Source: Myxococcales bacterium (GTDB lineage: Bacteria; Myxococcota_A; Polyangia; Polyangiales; Ga0077539). From it: 64,000 nt of DNA. The stretch is taken from positions 34,567 to 98,566 of the forward strand of contig JAEUKH010000003.1 in the NCBI GenBank assembly GCA_016792845.1, in the 5' to 3' direction. Numbering within the stretch: the stretch's first letter is position 1; each line of letters begins with the position of its first letter. Made by a program: the position numbers and the translations under genes. Under the pieces are notes generated by a model. The model searched no databases and had not been told where the DNA came from. It saw nothing but the letters and a program-made list of their open reading frames with translations. Below are positions 38,321 through 47,908 of this stretch, piece after piece.

Positions 38321-39430
38321 TCAGGGCAAACAGGTGCCCGCGGCGTTCGGGTTGCTCGCGCTGGCCGTGCCCGAGCATGTCGTGCCTGTCGGGCACGCGT
38401 TGTTGCTGTCGCAAATGCGGCGGCACGCGAACGCGTCGCTCGCCGAACGACGCGAGCAGCTTAGCGTCGGCGCGCAGTCGTTGTCGGAGCTGCACGCCTC
38501 TCCCTCGGCGGTGCTGCCCGCGGGGGTGCAGATCGCGGTGCGCACGAGCGGAGACGTCGCGTCGCCGCCCGCCGCGAGCGCGTTGACGTAGCGGCAGCCC
38601 CCTTGCGCGCAGGCGTCGGCGGCGAAGGGGGTGCACGTCGGGCGACAAATGCCCGCCCGCGGCACCGTCGCGATGGGGATGCAACGCCCGCCGTTCATGC
38701 AGTCTGACGCGCTGCCGCAGAGCGGCTGACAGGTGCGGCTGCTCGCCGTCGCCTGGCCGTAGTTCACACACGAGAGACCGCGCTCGCAGCTGTCGGCGCC
38801 GAGTCGACCCTCGGCCCGGGTGCACATCGCGCCGTCTGCGGCGGTGCCCGCGGCGACGCAGGCCGTGATGCCCGTCGCGTTGGTCGCGCCGATGCCCACG
38901 ATGTTGCAGCGCTGCCCGTCGCCGCAGTCTTGGGCCGCAGGGTTGCAGCAGAATCGCGTCGCGCCCGGGAAGGTGGCCGCGCTCACCTGGGCCTCACAAC
39001 TCGCCGCACCGCCCGCAGCCTCGCACCGCAAGGCCATCGGCGCCCCGGCGCTACGGGTCAACACACACTGAAGCGGAATGCCCGAGAGCATGAACGTCAC
39101 CGAGAGCTGGTTGCCCGTCACCGTCGCCTCGGCCGACGTGCCCTCGACCGCAACCTGCGCGCGACAGCCCGTCTGCGCGATGCACGCCGACGGAAACACC
39201 GTAAACCCAGGCACGCTGCACGTGCCCTGAAGGGCGTACGCGCCCGAGAAGTCTTCGCACCCGCCGGCGCCGCTGTCTCCGCCCTGGCCCGATCCCGTGT
39301 CGGTCTCGCCGCCCGTGTCTTGCGTCAAACCCGCGTCGCGCGTCGGCGCGCTCTCTGACGAAGAGCACCCCAGGAATGCCGCCGCGCACCCAAGCACCGC
39401 CCAGCCAAAACCACGACTACGACCTGTCAT
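38321..39430 (-). CDS. Cys-rich lipoprotein
   Basis: The start is at 39430, preceded on the minus strand by GGGAG, and gives the signal MTGRSRGFGWAVLGCAAAFLGC. The 369-aa product has an Asp/Gly/Thr linker and a beta-rich domain (about 55-150: GAYALQGTCSVPGFTVF, AEATVTGNQLSVTFM) like a small beta-sandwich. The remaining region carries Cys pairs typical of Dickkopf/colipase-like cysteine modules (CMNGGRCIPI, CSSDNDCAPTLSCSRR, CPTGTTCSG). The function is unknown. It is convergent with no neighbour of known role. Confidence 0.72.
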   Translation of the reverse strand: MTGRSRGFGWAVLGCAAAFLGCSSSESAPTRDAGLTQDTGGETDTGSGQGGDSGAGGCEDFSGAYALQGTCSVPGFTVFPSACIAQTGCRAQVAVEGTSAEATVTGNQLSVTFMLSGIPLQCVLTRSAGAPMALRCEAAGGAASCEAQVSAATFPGATRFCCNPAAQDCGDGQRCNIVGIGATNATGITACVAAGTAADGAMCTRAEGRLGADSCERGLSCVNYGQATASSRTCQPLCGSASDCMNGGRCIPIATVPRAGICRPTCTPFAADACAQGGCRYVNALAAGGDATSPLVRTAICTPAGSTAEGEACSSDNDCAPTLSCSRRSASDAFACRRICDSNNACPTGTTCSGTASASNPNAAGTCLP

Positions 39431-39641
39431 CTTGTGCGCTCCCTCGGTTGGTGGTCGGTACGGGCCCGGCGCTGCCAATGCGCCGATCGGTCACCCGCGC
39501 CTCACGCCTGAGGGGTAGCGACCTCGCGGGTCGTGCGCGAGCAACACAAAAGAATTTCAGCCAGCGGCGCCCGGCGGCGCGCCGAAGTGCTCAGAAACGA
39601 GCCGATTCGCGGGTCGGCGGTGTGCGCGCTGGGCCGACGCC

Positions 39642-40034
39642 TCAGGGCGCCGCGAGCGCGTAGCGGAGGGTGTAGTGGTGCACCCCGGCGACGATTTCGA
39701 TGCTGAGATCGCCAGTGATTCCAACAAGCTGCTGGGTTCCGGTGCCTTCGACGATGTTGACCTCGAGGGTCTTCCCGGCCGGCGTGGCGAGGGCGCGGTG
39801 GGTGGCGACGAAGCGCCCTCGGCGGCCTTCGAGCTCTACGTCGAAGCGTTCGAGGGCGACATAGGCCGCGGTGTCGGCGGTGCGCACCGAGAGAAACTCC
39901 ACGGCGCTGGTGCCCGCGAGGGGGCCCTCAAAGACCTTGTCGAAGCGGGCGCGCGCGAGGGTGACGCCGTCGTCTGCGGCGTAGGGCGGCTCGGGAGTCA
40001 TCTTCACCGAGAAGGTACCTGTGACGGTCTGCAT
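39642..40034 (-). CDS. DUF3224-family protein
   Basis: The 130-aa protein starts MQTVTGTFSVKMTPEPPYA and continues with RARFDKVFEGPLAGTSAVEFLSV, FVATHRALATPAGKTLEVNIVEGTG and GITGDLSIEIVAGVHHYTLRY. These match the short DUF3224 family (allene-oxide-cyclase-like beta-barrel) as I remember it. There is no signal peptide. The family has no established reaction; it usually appears as a stand-alone cytoplasmic protein. Confidence 0.82.
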   Translation of the reverse strand: MQTVTGTFSVKMTPEPPYAADDGVTLARARFDKVFEGPLAGTSAVEFLSVRTADTAAYVALERFDVELEGRRGRFVATHRALATPAGKTLEVNIVEGTGTQQLVGITGDLSIEIVAGVHHYTLRYALAAP

Positions 40035-40082
40035 GGCCGTGAGGGTGGCGCCTCGGGCCTGCGGCTGTCTTGAACAAAGGCG

Positions 40083-40415
40083 TCAGTCGCACATCCCGGG
40101 GCCGCCGGGGTAGGTGTGGAGGCAGCGCCCCGAGGTGCAGCTCTGCCCGCCCTCGCACGACGCCCCGTGGGCCCCCTTGGCGCGGCAAGTGCCGACGACG
40201 TGGGTCTTGTCACGAAAGAGACCCCAGGTGTGGCGACGGGTGAACCCGCGCGGCGGGGTGTGAGGCCCCGGGTCGCACCATGCTTCGCCCGCACACGCCG
40301 AAGCGCTCTCGGCATAGTTGCAGTCGCGGCCGAGCGCTTGCTGCGGCGCCACCGGGGCGCCACACGCCGTGAGACCCAAGGCGACGAGCACGAGCGAGGC
40401 GGGGGTGTTGTTCAT
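40083..40415 (-). CDS. small Cys-rich lipoprotein
   Basis: The 110-aa protein has a lipoprotein signal (MNNTPASLVLVALGLTAC, Cys18) and eight further cysteines in the pattern RDCNYAESASACAGEAWCD, GTCRAKGAHGASCEGGQSC and GRCLHTYPGGPGMCD. It resembles a single disulphide-rich module of the kind seen in the larger lipoproteins nearby. The function is unknown. Confidence 0.68.
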   Translation of the reverse strand: MNNTPASLVLVALGLTACGAPVAPQQALGRDCNYAESASACAGEAWCDPGPHTPPRGFTRRHTWGLFRDKTHVVGTCRAKGAHGASCEGGQSCTSGRCLHTYPGGPGMCD

Positions 40416-40495
40416 GGCGCCCCGAGGGGCCTATCACGGCCCGACGAGACACGCGAGAGAGGCGCCGCGGGTGTACGGCGGCAGGCGGTGGGGGC

Positions 40496-43189
40496 TCAGC
40501 GGAGCCAGATCGAGACCGAGCCCGTGCGGCTGGTCTGGGTCGGATCCCACCACCCGAGGTGCCAGTAGGTGTGCGCCGCGCCGTCGGTGGCCTGCGGCCA
40601 GGGGTAACTGCGGAAGTTGCCTACTCCCGTGTAATCGCTTGCGAAATTGGGCCCGAGCGAGCCGTTGACGCAGTTCGAGGTGTCGATCACACCGTACGAG
40701 GTCGGGTAGGTGTCGGTCCAGGTGACCGACAGGGTGTTGCGGAAGATGTAACGCATCGCGCCCGTGGCGTTGGGGCCGCGCAGCGTGGTGATGGTGACGG
40801 GCACACAGGCGCCGCGGTCAGAGTTGGTCACCGTGGGGTTCGAGTTCAAGAAGTTGACCGTCGAGGGCGACGGGATGGTGAACTTCGTCGCCACGTCGTA
40901 CCCGTTGATGGGCCCGGTGAAGAAGTCGGCGTTGGCGCGGGCCAAGAGCATCTCGGTCGAGCGCCGCGCGATGGGCACCGCCGCGAGCGAGGCCACCCCG
41001 CGGCGCCCGAGCCCGTCGTACTGCCCGCCGCCGGTGGCGAGGCTGTAGAGGTTTCGCACGCCGGTGTCTTGGCTCAGGGCCGCGACGCTGCCGCGCGAGG
41101 CGTAGGCCACCAGCGTCCACCCGCCGCCGTCGGTGACCATGTCGCAGTAGACCTGAAAGGGCGCCGCGCCGCCCGCGCCGTCGGGGTCGATCATGTAGAG
41201 CCCGCTCGGCGCTTGGGGCTGCGACTGATGAAGGGTCTGGCAGGTCGCGAGCTCGCCGCAGCGGCCGTTGGCGCAGACCCCCGACGGGCACACGTTGCCG
41301 CAGGCTCCGCAGTGGGCGGGGTTGTTCGCGAGGGTGACCTCGCAGCCGTTGCCGACGTTGGCGTCGCAGTCGGCGAAGCCCGCGTTGCAGCTGCTCTCGC
41401 AGGCGCCTTGGGTGCAGCGCGCGGCGGCGTTGGCGCCCATGGCGCACACCCGACCGCAGACCCCGCAGTGGGCCGTCGTGCTGCGGGTGTCGACCTCGCA
41501 CCCGTTGGCAGGGTTGCCGTCGCAGTCTGCGAAGCCCGCGGCGCAGTCGAGGGCGCAGCGGCCGAGGTTGCACACCGCGGTCGCGTTGGCACCACCCTGG
41601 CACACCGTGCCACATGCGCCGCAATGGCGCGGGTCGGTGCCGGTGAAGACCTCGCACCCGTTGGCGGGGTTGGCGTCGCAGTCGGCGAAGCCCGCGTTGC
41701 AGGTGAACCCGCAGCGGCCGCTCGTGCACGCGCGGGTCGCGTTGGCCACGGCGGCGCAGACGGTGCCGCAGGTGCCGCAGTTGAGCACGTCGCTCTGGGG
41801 GTTCGAGCAGGCGCCGTCGCAGCGCTGTTGCCCCGAGGCGCAGCCCGACGAGCAGGCCGTGACGCCGTCGCTGGTGGCGCAGAGGGGCGTCTGGCCCGCG
41901 CAGACGGCGCCGCAGCGGCCGCAGTTGGCGGTGCCTTCGAGCGAGGCCTCGCAGCCGTTGCGCGCGTCGCCGTCGCAGTTCGAGAAGCCCGCGGCGCAGG
42001 CGATCTGGCACACGCCGCTCGTGCACACCGCGCGGGCGTTGGTGCCCCCGGCGCAGACCGTGTTGCAGGTGCCGCAGCGGGCCGGGTCGCTCGACAGGTT
42101 GGCCTCGCAGCCGTTGGCCGCGTTGTCGTCGCAGTCGCCGAAGCCCGCCGCGCAGACCGCGCCGCAGCGGCCCGCCGCGCAGGTGGCGGTGGCGTTCGCG
42201 CCCGCGGCGCAGGTGCTCCCGCAGGCGCCGCAGTGGCTGGGGTTGACCCGGGTGTCGACCTCGCACCCGTTCGAGGCGTCGCCGTCGCAGTCGGCGAAGC
42301 CCGCGTTGCAGCGCACGGCGCAGCGCCCCGCGGCGCAGACAGGGCTCGCGTTGGCACCAGCCTGGCACACGTTGCCACAAGTGCCACAATGGCCCACGGT
42401 GTCAGCGAGGCTCGTCTCGCAGCCGTTGCTGGCGAGCCGGTCGCAGTCGCCGTACTCGGCGTTGCAGGCCGCGACGGTGCAGGCGCCCTGGGCGCACCCG
42501 GAGACGGCGTTCGGGGCCGCGCAGCTCCGACCGCAGGCGCCGCAGTGGGCGATGTCGTTCTGCGTCGCGCGGCAGCTCTCGTTGCAGCACACCTCGCCGC
42601 TCGGACAGGCCTGGGCCTCGTTGCAGCCCGGCACGCAGGTCGAGCCCGCGCCGCAGCGTTGCCCGGCGGGGCACTGGGCGTCGCGGGTGCAGCCGACGCA
42701 GACGTGGCGGGCGGTGTCGCAGCGAAACACCCCGCCGTCGACGGCGCAGTCGCTGTCGGCGCCGCACCCGGCCTCGCAGCGGTTGCCGTCGGCGCAGTAC
42801 TGCCCGGCCGCGCAGGCTCCGCGGTCGGCGCTGGTGCAGGTGACGCAGGCCCCCGAGGCGGTGTCGCAGGCCCTCAGGCCGAACTCGTTGTTGGCGCAAT
42901 CGGCGCTGGTGGCGCACCGCCCGAAGCCGCTGTCGACAGGCCCAGCGTCGGCGGGGCCAGCGTCGGCGGGGCCGGCGTCGGCGGGGCCAGCGTCGGCGGG
43001 GCCAGCGTCTGTCGGGCCCACGTCACCCGGGCCTGTGTCGGCGGGCCCGAGGTCGGTCGGGCCCGTGTCGGTGAGGCCGGTGTCAGCGGCGCTTGCGTCT
43101 GGGGTGCCGCCCACGACGGTGCGATCGCCGCAGGCGGCGAGACAAGTGAGCGCGAGCCCCAGGCACAACAAGGCCCTTCGGGTAGCCAT
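40496..43189 (-). CDS. Cys-rich lipoprotein with a fibrinogen-like C-terminal domain
   Basis: The ATG at 43189 has GGAGG seven bases upstream and opens MATRRALLCLGLALTCLAAC (Cys20). The mature start RTVVGGTPDAS matches the VVGG start of the lipoproteins at 1888 and 13593. A linker of ADTGP/ADAGP repeats (about residues 33-90) is encoded partly by perfect 15-bp repeats. About a dozen Stig1-like repeats (HCGACG, NGCE) follow, to about residue 655. The last 240 residues are a fibrinogen-related domain: PSGLYMIDPDGAGGAAPFQV, YCDMVTDGGGWTLV and a late WDPTQTSRTGSVSIWLR. Fibrinogen-like domains bind glycans or proteins. A surface recognition role is plausible. Confidence 0.85.
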   Translation of the reverse strand: MATRRALLCLGLALTCLAACGDRTVVGGTPDASAADTGLTDTGPTDLGPADTGPGDVGPTDAGPADAGPADAGPADAGPADAGPVDSGFGRCATSADCANNEFGLRACDTASGACVTCTSADRGACAAGQYCADGNRCEAGCGADSDCAVDGGVFRCDTARHVCVGCTRDAQCPAGQRCGAGSTCVPGCNEAQACPSGEVCCNESCRATQNDIAHCGACGRSCAAPNAVSGCAQGACTVAACNAEYGDCDRLASNGCETSLADTVGHCGTCGNVCQAGANASPVCAAGRCAVRCNAGFADCDGDASNGCEVDTRVNPSHCGACGSTCAAGANATATCAAGRCGAVCAAGFGDCDDNAANGCEANLSSDPARCGTCNTVCAGGTNARAVCTSGVCQIACAAGFSNCDGDARNGCEASLEGTANCGRCGAVCAGQTPLCATSDGVTACSSGCASGQQRCDGACSNPQSDVLNCGTCGTVCAAVANATRACTSGRCGFTCNAGFADCDANPANGCEVFTGTDPRHCGACGTVCQGGANATAVCNLGRCALDCAAGFADCDGNPANGCEVDTRSTTAHCGVCGRVCAMGANAAARCTQGACESSCNAGFADCDANVGNGCEVTLANNPAHCGACGNVCPSGVCANGRCGELATCQTLHQSQPQAPSGLYMIDPDGAGGAAPFQVYCDMVTDGGGWTLVAYASRGSVAALSQDTGVRNLYSLATGGGQYDGLGRRGVASLAAVPIARRSTEMLLARANADFFTGPINGYDVATKFTIPSPSTVNFLNSNPTVTNSDRGACVPVTITTLRGPNATGAMRYIFRNTLSVTWTDTYPTSYGVIDTSNCVNGSLGPNFASDYTGVGNFRSYPWPQATDGAAHTYWHLGWWDPTQTSRTGSVSIWLR
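42945..43004. repeat. four tandem 15-bp repeats encoding ADAGP
   Basis: The unit GCGTCGGCGGGGCCA occurs four times in direct tandem (one copy has a single substitution) within the lipoprotein linker. The flanking sequence contains more degenerate copies. A multiple of three in length, it can expand or contract without shifting the frame. Confidence 0.85.
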
Positions 43190-43867
43190 GAGAAATCCTC
43201 CATGTCGCAGGCGACGTGTGAGGTTCTATGCGCAGTGTCGCGGTGACCGCAACCCGGTGCGCGGTCTCGGGCAATGTGGCTCACTCTTGGCACATGGGCC
43301 AGCGGTGGGCCGTCGCAGGGGGAGGGGCGGCGTCGAGGGGGCTAAGGCTGTGTCGGCAACTGTGGTGGCGTCGGCGGAGGGGACGAAGTGTGCGTTCCGA
43401 CGAGGTTGCGCCGCGCCCCAACGCCTGCGTGACCTCACCCGTGGGGGGCGCACGGCCCTCGCGCCTGGCAAGACCTCACCCCCCTGGGGGATGCCCGGCC
43501 CTCGCACCCCCTCTCCCTGTCAGGAGAGGGGCATATTTGGACAGAATCAAGGAGTTTTAAACGGTAATGCTGTTAACTAAGTAGATAATTGCATGAATAA
43601 TAAAGAAACAATTTGCTTCTGTCGTGTTTTGCCCCTCTCCTGACAGGGAGAGGGGGCGCGAGGCTCGTGCGTCCCCCAGGGGGTGAGGTCACGCCAGGGA
43701 GAGGGGACGCGAGGACCGTGTGCACCACAGGGGTGAGGTCACGCAGGGCGCGAGCTTCGTGCGCCCTACAGAGGGGGGGGCGCTTACGCGGGATCGCAAC
43801 CTGCTACGAAAGGCGCGGCTCACCACCGCATGCATTCGATGTCGGTTACGACATTTGCGGACGCAGC
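43190..43867. other. gene-free region around a large inverted repeat
   Basis: No coding character is seen on either strand in these 678 bp. 43190-43420 and 43775-43867 show nothing clear. The centre is an imperfect inverted repeat described separately, with an A+T-rich core in otherwise very GC-rich DNA. It lies between the start of one lipoprotein gene and the end of the VIT/VWA pair. Confidence 0.6.
43425..43750. repeat. imperfect inverted repeat (about 110-bp arms) around an A+T-rich core
   Basis: The innermost arms, 43507-43532 and 43631-43656, are a perfect 26-bp inverted pair, and each contains its own 9-bp hairpin (CCCCTCTCC..GGAGAGGGG). Outward, both arms continue with matching blocks: GACCTCACCC, a CCC-TGGGGG block, and CTCGC, then a second cycle of the same order. 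The core 43533-43630 is about two thirds A+T and full of stops. The whole could fold into a long hairpin. It may be a REP/MITE-like element. I see no transposase nearby. Confidence 0.75.
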
Positions 43868-46800
43868 CTAGTAGAGGACTTCGGCGGCCGGAGGCTCTTC
43901 GCTCGGGGCCACGGGCTCGGCCACGAGGCGGCCGTCTTGGAGGCGGAAGCCGTACGCGCGGTGGGCGCGGTCGAACTGGACGGTCTGTTCGAGGCGCACG
44001 GTGCGGCCGTCGCGCTCGCTGAGGAGCTGGAGCACCGCCGAGGCGAGGCGCTGGCCCGTGATGCCCACCGGGGCGCGCACGATGAAGCGGTTGCCTTCGA
44101 GGGCCGTGCCAGGCTCGAAGACCCGAACGCCGAGCGGGAGCGGAGACTCTCCGACCGAGGCGAAGCTCGTCTCCGAGGGGCTCTGGGCGAGGAGCTCGAC
44201 GCCGAGGTCGGGGTGCGTCCACCGAACGACGACTTGGGCCTCGCGGCCCGCGCGGAGCTGCCGGGCGACGCGCACCCAGGCGCGCACGGCGGGGTCATCG
44301 GGGCGACCCGCGGCCACCCGGGCCACCTCGCCGTCGAGGAGGGTCTGGAGCACCCTCCCGGCTGCGTCTCCGGTGCCCGCCTCGGCGGCCCGGCGGAGGG
44401 TCCGCAGGCCCTCGTCTTCGCGGCCTGACGCGAGGGCGGCGAGGGCCACCCGCACGAGGGGCTCGGTCTCTCCGGGCCTGAGCGCCGCGAGGGTCTGGTA
44501 CTGATGGTACGCCTCGGCGGGCCAGCCGTAGGTGAGCAAGAGGTCGCCGAGCCGCGCCCGCGCGTAGGGGTCGTAAGGCGCAAACTCTGCGATCTCGGTG
44601 AAGGCGCGGAGGGCCTCGTCGCGGTCGCCGGCGCGCAGCATGAGCTCGCCCACGAGGCTCCGAACCCGCGCGTCGGCGAGCGGGTCGCGGCGGAGTCGCT
44701 CGCCGAGGGTGCGGGCCTCGCGCATCCGGTCGGCCTCTTCGAGGGCGGTCATGAGCCGCAGGCGCAGGTCGATGTCTCGGGGCGCCACCACGAGCCAGGC
44801 GCGCAAGAGGGTGACCTTCTGCGCCGCGGTGGTGCCCGGGGCCGAGAGGCGGGTGAGGAGCCGCGACCAGTCGACGTAGAGGGGCTGGCGGAGGTAGGCC
44901 CGCCACGCCTCCGAGGGCCCGTAGCGCCGCGCGATGGCGGCGTCGAGCCACTCGATCGCCGAGGGGTCGTTCACGACGTTGCGGAACGACACCAGCTCGG
45001 CCGGGTCGGTGACGCGCTCGACGATGAGCTCGAGCAGGGCGACGCGGTCTTCCCACCAGCGCAGCTCGCAGCGCTGGGAGGCGGCGTTCCACACGGCGAG
45101 GGCGCCTTGGTGGTGGAGGCCCTGGGCGCTCAGCCGTTCGAGCCAGAGCACCCGCCTGAGGCCCCGCGGGAGGGTCGCCGTCGGCGCGCACACCCTCGCC
45201 CCGGGCCCGCGCCCCTCGCCCGGCGGGAGGCCGAACTCGAAGCCCCGGGTCACCGTCCCCGGCGCGGCCCCGAGAAGCTCTGGCGCAGGCAGCGTGACCC
45301 CGAGCACCGCCCGCCGCACGCAGCCCTCGACCTCGGCGTCTCGGAGCGTCGACTGTGCCACATTGGCACTGGTGACACGCCCCGTGGCATCGACCGTGGC
45401 GCTCACCGTGATGGTGCCCGCGAGCCCGGGCCTCAGCGCGCGTTTGCGCTCGACGCAGGCCCGCGCGGCGGGCTCGGCCGAGGCCAACGCGGCCACGAGT
45501 GTGCCATTCGGGTCGAGCCCCTGGCCTTCGTTCGCCGCGTGGGGGCGCCACCCGTCGCCGTCGTCGCGGGCGATGGCCACCTCGCGCGAGGCGCCGACGC
45601 CCTCGACGCCGCGCGGGCGCAGGGCGTCGGTGACCCCCAAGACGGGCAAGCGCGCGCCCTCGTCGTCGAGGTTGAACACCGGCGCGTTGACCGTGTAGGC
45701 CCCCGTCGGCGTCTGCCCCTCGGCGTCGAGCACGAGCCCCGACATGGGCGTCACGAGCTGGTACCGCGCCCCGAGCTCGGCCAGCGAGCTTCGCCCCGTG
45801 CCGTGGCGCAAGAGGGCCTCGATGCGGGCCGCGGCCCAACGCCGCCCGAGGTCGCCCCGGTCGTCGATGCGCGTCACCCGCACGGGCAGCGACCACTGCT
45901 GCGCCTCGGTGCCGCGGCGGGCCGTCACCCGGATCGTGCGCGGGGCCTCTCCCGAGAGCTCGCCCACCACCTGCAAAGGGTCGCCCGCGACCCACGCGCC
46001 CACCCGGTCGGGGAGAGGGTGGACGACGTGGTCGCCGAGGCTCACCCGCACGTCGCGGAGGCACGGTCGCAGCGCGTGGGCGAGCATCTCGGTGGCGGCG
46101 CTCACGGCCTCGGCGGTGTCTTCGACCCGGCCCACCCGGCCGCCCATCGCCGCGAGCGGCGCGACGATCTCGGGGTGGCTGTCGTGGCCGAGCGCGAGGG
46201 CGTAGAGCCGAAGGTCGGGCACGGCGCGCGACACCTCGTCGACGAGGCGGCCGGGGTCGAGGGTGCCCAGCGTCGGGGTCGCGTCGCCGAGGTAGAACAC
46301 CGCCCCGTTGCGGCGCGGGTCGAGCGCGGCGGCGGCGCCCGTGAGCATGCGCCCGAGGTCGCTCGCGCCCCCGGGCCTGAGGTGCGCGATGGCGTCAAGG
46401 ATGGCCTCGCGACGGGCCGGGGTGACGACCTCCATCTGTCCCGCGGCGCCGGGTGCGGGGCGCGCGCCGAGGTCGCCCAAGAACAGCGCCACGCGGTCAG
46501 CGGCGCCCACCTGGTGGAGCAAGGCGTCGACCGAAGCCCGTGCGATTTCGAGGGCGCCGGGCGCGGTGGCGGCCGAGGCGTCGATCACGATGGCGAGGTC
46601 GCTCGGGGCGCTCGCGTCGGCGGGCAGGGTCACGTCGACCATGACGTGGTCTGCGCCGTCGGGCCCGCGTCGCGCGCTCTGCCAGAGCCGCGCCGAGGGC
46701 GTCGCGGGCGCCGCAGGGTCGACGAGCTCGACCACGAGGTCGCCCCGGGGCCGCCAGTCGCTCCGCCGCATCACGACGTGGCCGTTCTGGAGCTGCGCCC

Positions 46801-47908
46801 CTTCGGGCACCCGCACCCGCGCGGCCTGGCTGCGGCTGAGGTCGAGGTCAAAGGCGAACTCGCCCACGATCTGCGGGGCCACGGCGTCGCCCTGGGCCAG
46901 CACGTAGGCCCGCTGCGCGCCGTCGTGGGTGAGCCACTCGGCGTAGGTGAGCTGGGCCCGCACGTTTTCGCCCGGCGCGAGGTACCCGAGGCCCGCCACC
47001 ACGTCGCGGGTGGTTGTGCCAAGGAGTGCCGAAGTGGCACCTCCCTGGGCGTTGCGGGCCCCGACGATGGCGGGGCGCGCCACGCTCGCGCGGCCTCCGC
47101 GCTCGACCTCGAAGCCGAGGGTCATGGCGCCCTCGGGCAGCCGCATGCGGTACTCGACCGGCGCGACCTGCTCGCTGCCGTTGAAGAAGCGCTGGTCGAT
47201 GGTGGTGATGGCGAGGTCGCCGTGCACGACCACCCGCACCCGCTGCTCGTTGATGGCCAGCGCCGTGGGGCCTTCGCCCGCGACGGGGTGCGCGAACATG
47301 CGCCCGGCGCCCTCGGGGCTTCGGTGCACGAGCCCTTGGGGCGAGGCGGCGCCGCCGGTCCAGTCGTCCCACACGCCGGCGGGGTTGACCGCGAGGGCGC
47401 CGGCGCCTTCGAGGGCTTCACCCTGGGCGAGCTGCCCCTGCCGGGCGCCCTGCCGGTACGAGACCTCACCGCGCACGGCGATGACCCGCGTGGGCGCGCC
47501 CGGCGCGCGTTCGATCTCGAGGGCCGCGTCGCCCACCGCCACCCTCGCGTCGGCGCCCACCTCGACGGCCCGCTCGTCGTCGCCGTACCCCGTGACGAAG
47601 ACCCGGCCCCGCTCGACCCGGGGCACGCCGTCGACCCAGACGATCCGCGCGTCGCCCGCCACCCGGAGCTCGAGCCCGTTGTCAGTGCGCACGAGGGCCC
47701 GCCCGTCAGCCGCGGTCTCGAGCGCGCCGTCGACAGCCACCCGCACCCGACGCACGATCTCGACGCCCCCGACCCGTACGCCGGGGTGCTGAACCTCGAC
47801 CGTGGCCGCCGTGCTCGCCGCGACGTCGAGCTTGCGGGCCTCCTTGCATGCCGTCACGGCGAGGCAGAGCGCCAACGTGTGCCAGCGTGATGCCAGTTTG
47901 GCACTCAT
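43868..47908 (-). CDS. FecR-VIT-VWA-TPR lipoprotein with TonB-like C-terminal module
   Basis: The 1346-aa protein has signal MSAKLASRWHTLALCLAVTAC (Cys21). The order of domains is a FecR-like region (about 60-165), a VIT domain (about 210-370, INEQRVRVVVHGDLAITTID and FFNGSEQVAPVEYRMRLPEG), a VWA domain (about 435-600, LAIVIDASAAT and GGASDLGRML), a TonB C-terminal-like module (about 810-890, VTSANVAQSTLRDAEVEGCV), and TPR helices (about 1060-1160). The VWA MIDAS motif reads D-A-S-A-A, with the third Ser replaced. Its ATG overlaps the stop of the upstream paralogue (ATGA). The role is unknown; VIT/VWA proteins usually mediate protein binding on the cell surface. Confidence 0.85.
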   Translation of the reverse strand: MSAKLASRWHTLALCLAVTACKEARKLDVAASTAATVEVQHPGVRVGGVEIVRRVRVAVDGALETAADGRALVRTDNGLELRVAGDARIVWVDGVPRVERGRVFVTGYGDDERAVEVGADARVAVGDAALEIERAPGAPTRVIAVRGEVSYRQGARQGQLAQGEALEGAGALAVNPAGVWDDWTGGAASPQGLVHRSPEGAGRMFAHPVAGEGPTALAINEQRVRVVVHGDLAITTIDQRFFNGSEQVAPVEYRMRLPEGAMTLGFEVERGGRASVARPAIVGARNAQGGATSALLGTTTRDVVAGLGYLAPGENVRAQLTYAEWLTHDGAQRAYVLAQGDAVAPQIVGEFAFDLDLSRSQAARVRVPEGAQLQNGHVVMRRSDWRPRGDLVVELVDPAAPATPSARLWQSARRGPDGADHVMVDVTLPADASAPSDLAIVIDASAATAPGALEIARASVDALLHQVGAADRVALFLGDLGARPAPGAAGQMEVVTPARREAILDAIAHLRPGGASDLGRMLTGAAAALDPRRNGAVFYLGDATPTLGTLDPGRLVDEVSRAVPDLRLYALALGHDSHPEIVAPLAAMGGRVGRVEDTAEAVSAATEMLAHALRPCLRDVRVSLGDHVVHPLPDRVGAWVAGDPLQVVGELSGEAPRTIRVTARRGTEAQQWSLPVRVTRIDDRGDLGRRWAAARIEALLRHGTGRSSLAELGARYQLVTPMSGLVLDAEGQTPTGAYTVNAPVFNLDDEGARLPVLGVTDALRPRGVEGVGASREVAIARDDGDGWRPHAANEGQGLDPNGTLVAALASAEPAARACVERKRALRPGLAGTITVSATVDATGRVTSANVAQSTLRDAEVEGCVRRAVLGVTLPAPELLGAAPGTVTRGFEFGLPPGEGRGPGARVCAPTATLPRGLRRVLWLERLSAQGLHHQGALAVWNAASQRCELRWWEDRVALLELIVERVTDPAELVSFRNVVNDPSAIEWLDAAIARRYGPSEAWRAYLRQPLYVDWSRLLTRLSAPGTTAAQKVTLLRAWLVVAPRDIDLRLRLMTALEEADRMREARTLGERLRRDPLADARVRSLVGELMLRAGDRDEALRAFTEIAEFAPYDPYARARLGDLLLTYGWPAEAYHQYQTLAALRPGETEPLVRVALAALASGREDEGLRTLRRAAEAGTGDAAGRVLQTLLDGEVARVAAGRPDDPAVRAWVRVARQLRAGREAQVVVRWTHPDLGVELLAQSPSETSFASVGESPLPLGVRVFEPGTALEGNRFIVRAPVGITGQRLASAVLQLLSERDGRTVRLEQTVQFDRAHRAYGFRLQDGRLVAEPVAPSEEPPAAEVLY

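Noticed and set aside
43425..43750. An insertion sequence
   Set aside because: The inverted repeat encloses only about 98 bp, with no transposase and no evident target-site duplication; called a repeat instead.
44504..47890. A 1128-codon plus-strand frame opposite the VIT/VWA gene
   Set aside because: Same cause: antisense of a high-GC gene, rich in Arg, His, Glu and Gly with no domain.
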